Shown in pieces: positions 60,052 to 64,000 of a DNA stretch of 64,000 bases. How positions within the stretch are numbered: position 1 is the stretch's first letter; the number at the start of each line of letters is the position of its first letter. This stretch comes from Neoroseomonas oryzicola (GTDB lineage: Bacteria; Pseudomonadota; Alphaproteobacteria; Acetobacterales; Acetobacteraceae). The notes beneath the pieces are model-generated. The model did no database searches and was not told the origin of the DNA. It saw only the letters and a program-made list of their open reading frames with translations. The translations under genes were made by a program, and so were the position numbers. Location of the stretch: NCBI RefSeq assembly GCF_012163135.1, contig NZ_JAAVUP010000002.1:434001-498000 (forward strand). The letters run 5' to 3'.

Positions 60052-61005
60052 TCAGTCTCCCCGGATTCCAGCGGCGCGGATGACCTCGCCCCAGGACTGG
60101 AGGTCGCTCGCGATGCGCGCGTTGAAGCTGCGCGTGTCCTCGAAATGCGGGGTCAGGCCGTTGGCGAGCAGGCGTTCGCGGAACTGCGGGTTCTCGAGCG
60201 CCCGGCGCGTCGCGTCCGACCAGCGCGCGAGGCTCTCCTCGCTCATGCCCTTCGGGCCACAGATGCCGAACCAGCCGGCCATCTGCAGCCCGGGCACGAA
60301 GGCCGAGATCGGCCGCGCCTGCGGGAACAGCGGCGAGCCAGCATCGTCGCCCAGGGCGAGCAGCCGCAATTCCCCGCCCGTGATCTGCCGCATCACGTCG
60401 CCGAGGTTGGTGATCATGAAGTCGACGCGCCCGCCCAGGATGTCCACCACGGCGGGCGTCGCGCCGCGATAGGGCGCATGCGCGATGTCGAGCGCGGCGC
60501 GGGCCTTCAGCATCTCCACGGAAAGATGCTGCGCCGATCCCACGCCCGCCGAGGCATAGGTCAGCGCCCCGGGCCGCGCCCGCGCAGCGGCGAGGAGCGC
60601 CGGCACGTCCGGGTAGGGCCCGCGCGCGGCGACGATCAGCGCATAGGTAGACAGTGCGACGTTCGCCACACCCGTCATCTCGGTGCGCGGATCGATCGGC
60701 AGGCTGGCGCCGGGCAGGTTGGGCGTGATGGTCATGCTGCCCATCGGGCATTGCAGGACCGTGTTGCCGTCGGGGGCGGACCGCGCGACGACCTCGGCGC
60801 CGATCAGCCCGTTCGCGCCGGTGCGGTTCTCCACCACGCCGCGGGCGCCCATCAGGGGCGGGACGTATTCGGCGATCAGGCGCGCCATGAGGTCGCCGGC
60901 ACCGCCGGCGGCGAAGCCGGAAATGACGCGGATCGTGCGCTCCTGCGCCGCGGCGGGCAGGGCGAGCAGCACCACCGCAGCCGCGGCGAGCAGAGTCCGG
61001 CGCAT
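60052..61005 (-). CDS. Tripartite tricarboxylate transporter receptor (Bug/TctC family)
   Basis: A 317-residue periplasmic receptor. The ATG at 61005 is preferred over an in-frame GTG at 61008 because GGAGG then has a 7-base spacer. The signal MRRTLLAAAAVVLLALPAAA is cleaved near AQE. RTIRVISGFAAGGAGDLMAR follows, then VVENRTGANGLIGAEVVARS near 57-76 and APYRGATPAVVDILGGRVDF in the middle. Promoter-proximal gene of the Bug / RbsB-like / Bug run; the next gene starts 4 bases after its stop. The leu operon ends upstream, separated by two hairpins. Confidence 0.9.
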   Translation of the reverse strand: MRRTLLAAAAVVLLALPAAAQERTIRVISGFAAGGAGDLMARLIAEYVPPLMGARGVVENRTGANGLIGAEVVARSAPDGNTVLQCPMGSMTITPNLPGASLPIDPRTEMTGVANVALSTYALIVAARGPYPDVPALLAAARARPGALTYASAGVGSAQHLSVEMLKARAALDIAHAPYRGATPAVVDILGGRVDFMITNLGDVMRQITGGELRLLALGDDAGSPLFPQARPISAFVPGLQMAGWFGICGPKGMSEESLARWSDATRRALENPQFRERLLANGLTPHFEDTRSFNARIASDLQSWGEVIRAAGIRGD

Positions 61006-61058
61006 CACACTTCCTCCCTTGTCGTTGGGGGGAAGGCTAGGACAGGTGAAGGGCGCAT

Positions 61059-61081
61059 GCGAGAGGGCGCCGCCCTCTCGC
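61059..61081. terminator. First hairpin after leuB
   Basis: Perfect 10-base arms GCGAGAGGGC / GCCCTCTCGC with a 3-base loop. Second in the direction of leu transcription, before the Bug gene promoter. Confidence 0.55.
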
Positions 61082-61090
61082 GCTCTCCCG

Positions 61091-61111
61091 CCAGGAAACT
61101 CAGTTTCCTGG
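61091..61111. terminator. Hairpin directly downstream of the leuCDB operon
   Basis: Perfect 9-base arms CCAGGAAAC / GTTTCCTGG with a TCA loop, 9 bases past the leuB stop on the minus strand. With the hairpin at 61059-61081 it forms a double terminator-like element. Confidence 0.55.
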
Positions 61112-61119
61112 ACCTTCGG

Positions 61120-62223
61120 TCACGGGGCGGCGTCGAGGGCGGCGATCACGGCATCCGCCATGGCGCGGGTCGACAGGACGGGCTCGCCGGGCAGGGCGAT
61201 GTCCGCGGTGCGCGCGCCGCCGGCGAGGGCGGCTTCGACGGCGGCCTCGAGCCGGTCGGCCTCGGCCGGCGCCTGCGCGGTCCAGCGCAGCAGCAGGGCC
61301 GCGGAGAGGATCGCGCCGAGCGGATTGGCGATCCCCTTGCCCGCGATGTCGGGTGCCGAACCGTGGATCGGCTCGTACAGCGCTCGGCGCCGACCGTTCG
61401 CGTCCGGCGCCGACAGCGCCGCCGAAGGCAGCATGCCGAGGCTGCCGTTGATCGCCCCGGCGCAGTCGGACAGCAGGTCCCCGAACAGGTTGTCCGTCAC
61501 GATCACGTCGAAGCGCGTCGGCGCGCGGCCGAGCTGCAGCGCGCAATTGTCGGCCAGCATGTGCTCGAGCGTGACGTCGGGGAATTCCGCGGCGTGGATG
61601 GCCGTCACCACCTCCCGCCACAACGCGCCGGCCTCCATGACATTGGCCTTGTCGACCGAGGTCAGGTGGTTGCGCCGCGTGCGCGCGAGGCCGAGCGCGA
61701 AGCGGGCGACGCGGGCGATCTCGGCTTCCGTGTAGGTATGCGTGTTGACGCCGCGGCGCGTGCCGTCCGCCTGCGTCTCGATGCCGCGGGGCGTGCCGAA
61801 ATACATCCCCGCGGTCAGTTCGCGCACGAAGATCAGGTCGGCGCCGGCGACGGTGCGCGCCTTGAAGGGAGAGGATTCGGCCAACGCCGGCCAGGCGCGC
61901 ACCGGGCGCAGGTTCGCGAAGACGTCGAGCCCCTTGCGCATGCGCAGCAGCGATCCCTTGCGCCGCTCCTCCGCCGGGATCTGCTTCTGGTCGAGGCTGC
62001 CGACCGCACCGAACAGCAGCGCGTCGGCGGCCATGATCGCCGCCCAGGTCTCATCGGGCATGGTGGTGCCCTGCGCGGTCCAGGACGCCGAGCCGAACAG
62101 GTGCCGCGTCATGCGCAGCGGCACGCCGCGCTTCGCGACGAACCAGTCGAGGACGCGCACCGCCTCGTCGGTCACTTCCGGCCCGACGCCGTCGCCGGGC
62201 AGGACAACGATGTCCAGGGTCAT
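61120..62223 (-). CDS. leuB: 3-isopropylmalate dehydrogenase LeuB
   Basis: A 367-residue NAD- and Mg-dependent dehydrogenase that oxidises and decarboxylates 3-isopropylmalate in leucine synthesis. It has VVLPGDGVGPEV near residues 6-17, LLRMRKGLDVFANLRPVRAW near 91-110, VRELTAGMYFG near 132-142 and VDKANVMEAGALWREVV near 192-208. The metal and cofactor segments are VTDNLFGDLLSDCAGAI near 242-258 and EPIHGSAPDIAGKGIANPLG near 281-300. Its ATG overlaps the leuD stop (62220-62223). Two hairpins close the operon. Confidence 0.96.
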   Translation of the reverse strand: MTLDIVVLPGDGVGPEVTDEAVRVLDWFVAKRGVPLRMTRHLFGSASWTAQGTTMPDETWAAIMAADALLFGAVGSLDQKQIPAEERRKGSLLRMRKGLDVFANLRPVRAWPALAESSPFKARTVAGADLIFVRELTAGMYFGTPRGIETQADGTRRGVNTHTYTEAEIARVARFALGLARTRRNHLTSVDKANVMEAGALWREVVTAIHAAEFPDVTLEHMLADNCALQLGRAPTRFDVIVTDNLFGDLLSDCAGAINGSLGMLPSAALSAPDANGRRRALYEPIHGSAPDIAGKGIANPLGAILSAALLLRWTAQAPAEADRLEAAVEAALAGGARTADIALPGEPVLSTRAMADAVIAALDAAP

Positions 62224-62846
62224 CGCTCGACACTCTCCCAGGCCCAGGGGCGCGCCGCGCGGTCGGCGGCGTACCAGGCGTTGATCCGGTCCTGCATCCG
62301 CAGCGTCAGCGCGATGTCGTCCAGGCCCTCGAGCAGCGCCTCCCGCTTGCGGGCGTCGACGGTGAACGGGACCTCGTGCCCATCCGGCGTGACGACGACC
62401 TGGCGGGCGAGGTCCACCCGGGTGTGGCGGGCGCCCTGCGCGGCTTCGGTCTCGGTCGCGATCTGCCGGATCGTCTCCTCCGGCAGGGCGATCGGCAGCA
62501 TCCCGTTCTGGAAGCAGTTGTTGAAGAAGATGTCGCCGAAGGAGGGCGCGAGCACGGCCCGGAACCCCATGCCCATCAGCGCCCAGACCGCGCCTTCGCG
62601 GGAGGATCCGCAGCCGAAGTTCGGCCCCGCGAGCAGGATGGGGCTGTCGCGATACTGCGGGCGGTTCAGCACGAAGTCGGGATTGTCCGATCCGTCCTTG
62701 TTGTAGCGCAGCCGTTCGAAGGCATAGGGGCCGAGGCCGGTGCGCCCGGTGCCGACCAGGCGCTGGATCGGGATGATGACATCCGTGTCCACATTCGCGC
62801 TCAGCATCGGCGCGGCGGGGCCGGAGACGGTGGTGAACTTTTCCAT
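62220..62846 (-). CDS. leuD: 3-isopropylmalate dehydratase small subunit LeuD
   Basis: A 208-residue small subunit of isopropylmalate isomerase. The start at 62846 (MEKFTTVSGPAAPM) is the family N-terminus; the open frame extends 12 codons upstream into the leuC junction without homology. Motifs are ANVDTDVIIPIQRL near residues 16-29, ILLAGPNFGCGSSREGAVWA near 68-87 and FGDIFFNNCFQNGMLPI near 101-117. It completes the active site of LeuC. It starts 13 bases after the leuC stop and overlaps leuB by ATGA, so the three genes are one transcript. Confidence 0.95.
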   Translation of the reverse strand: MEKFTTVSGPAAPMLSANVDTDVIIPIQRLVGTGRTGLGPYAFERLRYNKDGSDNPDFVLNRPQYRDSPILLAGPNFGCGSSREGAVWALMGMGFRAVLAPSFGDIFFNNCFQNGMLPIALPEETIRQIATETEAAQGARHTRVDLARQVVVTPDGHEVPFTVDARKREALLEGLDDIALTLRMQDRINAWYAADRAARPWAWESVER

Positions 62847-62859
62847 CGGTCGCGCCCCC

Positions 62860-64000
62860 TTACGCCGCGAACTGCCGGACATCGGCGATGGCGCCCGCCA
62901 CCGCCGCCGCCGCTGCCATGGCCGGGGAGGCGAGATGCGTCCGCGCCCCCGTTCCCTGCCGGCCGACGAAGTTGCGGTTGGACGTGGAGACGCAGCGCGC
63001 CCCGGGCGGCACAGATTCCCCGTTTGCCGCGACGCAGAGCGCGCAGCCCGGCTCGCGCCATTCGAAGCCGGCCTCGCGGAAGGCGGTGTGCAGGCCCTCG
63101 GCCTCGGCCTCGTGCTTCACGCGCTCGGACCCCGGCACCACCCAGGCGGTGACGTGGGGCGCGACCTTGCGGCCGCGCAGCACGGCGGCGGCGGCGCGCA
63201 GGTCCTCGATGCGCGAATTCGTGCAGGACCCGATGAAGACCCAGTCGACCTTGGTGCCCGCGATCTCCTGGCCCGGCGTCAGGCCCATGTAGGTGAGCGC
63301 GGCCTCCCAGGCGGTCCGCTTCTCGGGGCTCGGGGCCTCGGCAGGGTCGGGCACGCGGCCGGTGACGGGCAGCACCTGCTCGGGGCTGGTGCCCCAGGTG
63401 ATCTGCGGGGCGATGTCCCGCATGTCGATCAGCAGGTCGCGGTCGAAGCTCGCGCCCTCATCCGTCGGCAGCGCGCGCCAGGCCTTCACCGCCGCCTCCC
63501 AGGCCGCGCCCTTCGGCGCGAAGTCACGGCCGGCGAGCCATGCGAAGGTCGTCTCGTCCGGGGCGACCATGCCGATCTTCGCACCCATCTCGATCGACAG
63601 GTTGCACAGCGTCAGCCGCCCTTCGACCGACAGCGCGCGCACCGCGGACCCGGCATATTCCATGGCATACCCGGTGCCGGCCGCCGCGCCGAAGCGGCCG
63701 ATCGCCGCCAGGATCATGTCCTTGGGCGTGACGCCCGGCGGGGCCGTGCCCTCGAAGCGGATGCGCATGCGCTTTGGTTTTTTCTGCGGCAGTGTCTGCG
63801 TGGCGAGCACATGTCGCAGTTCCGACGCGCCGATGCCGAAGGCAAGCGAGCCGACGCCGCCATTGGTGCAGGTGTGGCTGTCGCCGCAGACCAGCGTCGT
63901 GCCTGGCAGCACGATGCCGAGTTCGGGCCCCATCACGTGCACGATGCCATTGCCGTCCTGGCCGAGGTCGAACAGCCGCACGCCCGTCTCGGCCGCGCGC
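62860..64000 (-). CDS. leuC: 3-isopropylmalate dehydratase large subunit LeuC (5' partial)
   Basis: The C-terminal 380 or so residues of LeuC, running off the right edge; about 90 N-terminal residues are missing. With LeuD it isomerises 2- to 3-isopropylmalate using a 4Fe-4S cluster. Visible are [20 protein letters not shown] in the first third, [20 protein letters not shown] (first cluster Cys) and [20 protein letters not shown] (the CxxC cluster pair), then [12 protein letters not shown]. All three cluster cysteines are present. A GTG at 63981 is only an internal codon; the frame is open to the edge with conserved sequence. Confidence 0.95.
   Translation of the reverse strand, partial: RAAETGVRLFDLGQDGNGIVHVMGPELGIVLPGTTLVCGDSHTCTNGGVGSLAFGIGASELRHVLATQTLPQKKPKRMRIRFEGTAPPGVTPKDMILAAIGRFGAAAGTGYAMEYAGSAVRALSVEGRLTLCNLSIEMGAKIGMVAPDETTFAWLAGRDFAPKGAAWEAAVKAWRALPTDEGASFDRDLLIDMRDIAPQITWGTSPEQVLPVTGRVPDPAEAPSPEKRTAWEAALTYMGLTPGQEIAGTKVDWVFIGSCTNSRIEDLRAAAAVLRGRKVAPHVTAWVVPGSERVKHEAEAEGLHTAFREAGFEWREPGCALCVAANGESVPPGARCVSTSNRNFVGRQGTGARTHLASPAMAAAAAVAGAIADVRQFAA

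Overview
The window is about 64 kb of high-GC bacterial chromosome (visibly near 70% G+C), almost fully coding. Gene content suggests an alphaproteobacterium of the Acetobacteraceae / Roseomonas type. The reasons are six tripartite-tricarboxylate (Bug/TctC) receptors without their TctA/TctB membrane partners, a DUF1127 protein, an HWE histidine kinase, many small catabolic operons with 4-base start/stop overlaps, and stable GC-rich hairpins between genes. This placement is inference from gene content, not from a marker gene. No tRNA, rRNA, CRISPR array, transposase, integrase or phage gene was seen. No gene-free stretch exceeds 300 bases; the longest is about 224 bases, at 28197-28420.

Layout. 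1-4.1 kb: tail of an unknown gene, prmA, an orphan mini flagellar-rod-like gene, an LLM flavin oxidoreductase, a secreted triple-LCCL protein and a DUF1127 protein. 4.2-6.0 kb: a long-type aminopeptidase P. 6.0-11.0 kb: an aliA-aliB-badI-badH operon with divergent badR, which is the cyclohexanecarboxylate-CoA ring-opening route to pimelyl-CoA. 11-16.2 kb: an IclR / carboxymuconolactone-decarboxylase-like / amidohydrolase / Bug operon, a divergent SDR and a second Bug gene. 16.3-20.2 kb: a GST, an orphan peptide-type binding protein and an LCAT-like lipase.

20.2-27.3 kb is a tightly coupled seven-gene operon: IclR regulator, DUF1537 kinase, PdxA2-type dehydrogenase, iron alcohol dehydrogenase, sialidase-fold protein, DapA-family lyase and Bug receptor. 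An 18-base perfect palindrome lies in front of it. This is the best candidate for an undescribed pathway. 28.4-34.9 kb is an ABC importer with three tandem paralogous binding proteins, a double permease and an ATPase. The permease and ATPase are joined by a 43-codon hairpin-rich ORF that overlaps both by ATGA. 35-45 kb holds a patatin, an intradiol dioxygenase, a NodB deacetylase, an amidase, an HSL esterase, an AEC transporter, an M81 (MlrC) protein with a DadA-like oxidase, and an MBL-fold hydrolase. 45-52 kb holds a split sulfopyruvate-decarboxylase-like enzyme, two more LLM oxidoreductases, a double-hotdog thioesterase, a Bug receptor and a nitroreductase. 52-58 kb holds a UDP-glucuronate decarboxylase, an HWE kinase, a lipoprotein and an acyl-CoA carboxyltransferase. 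58-61 kb is a run of three binding-protein genes (Bug, an RbsB-like protein with no signal peptide, Bug). 61-64 kb is leuC-leuD-leuB, with leuC running off the end.

The overall picture is a heterotroph whose accessory genes import and break down organic acids, ring compounds and sugar acids, each in a small operon with its own regulator and often its own orphan periplasmic receptor.
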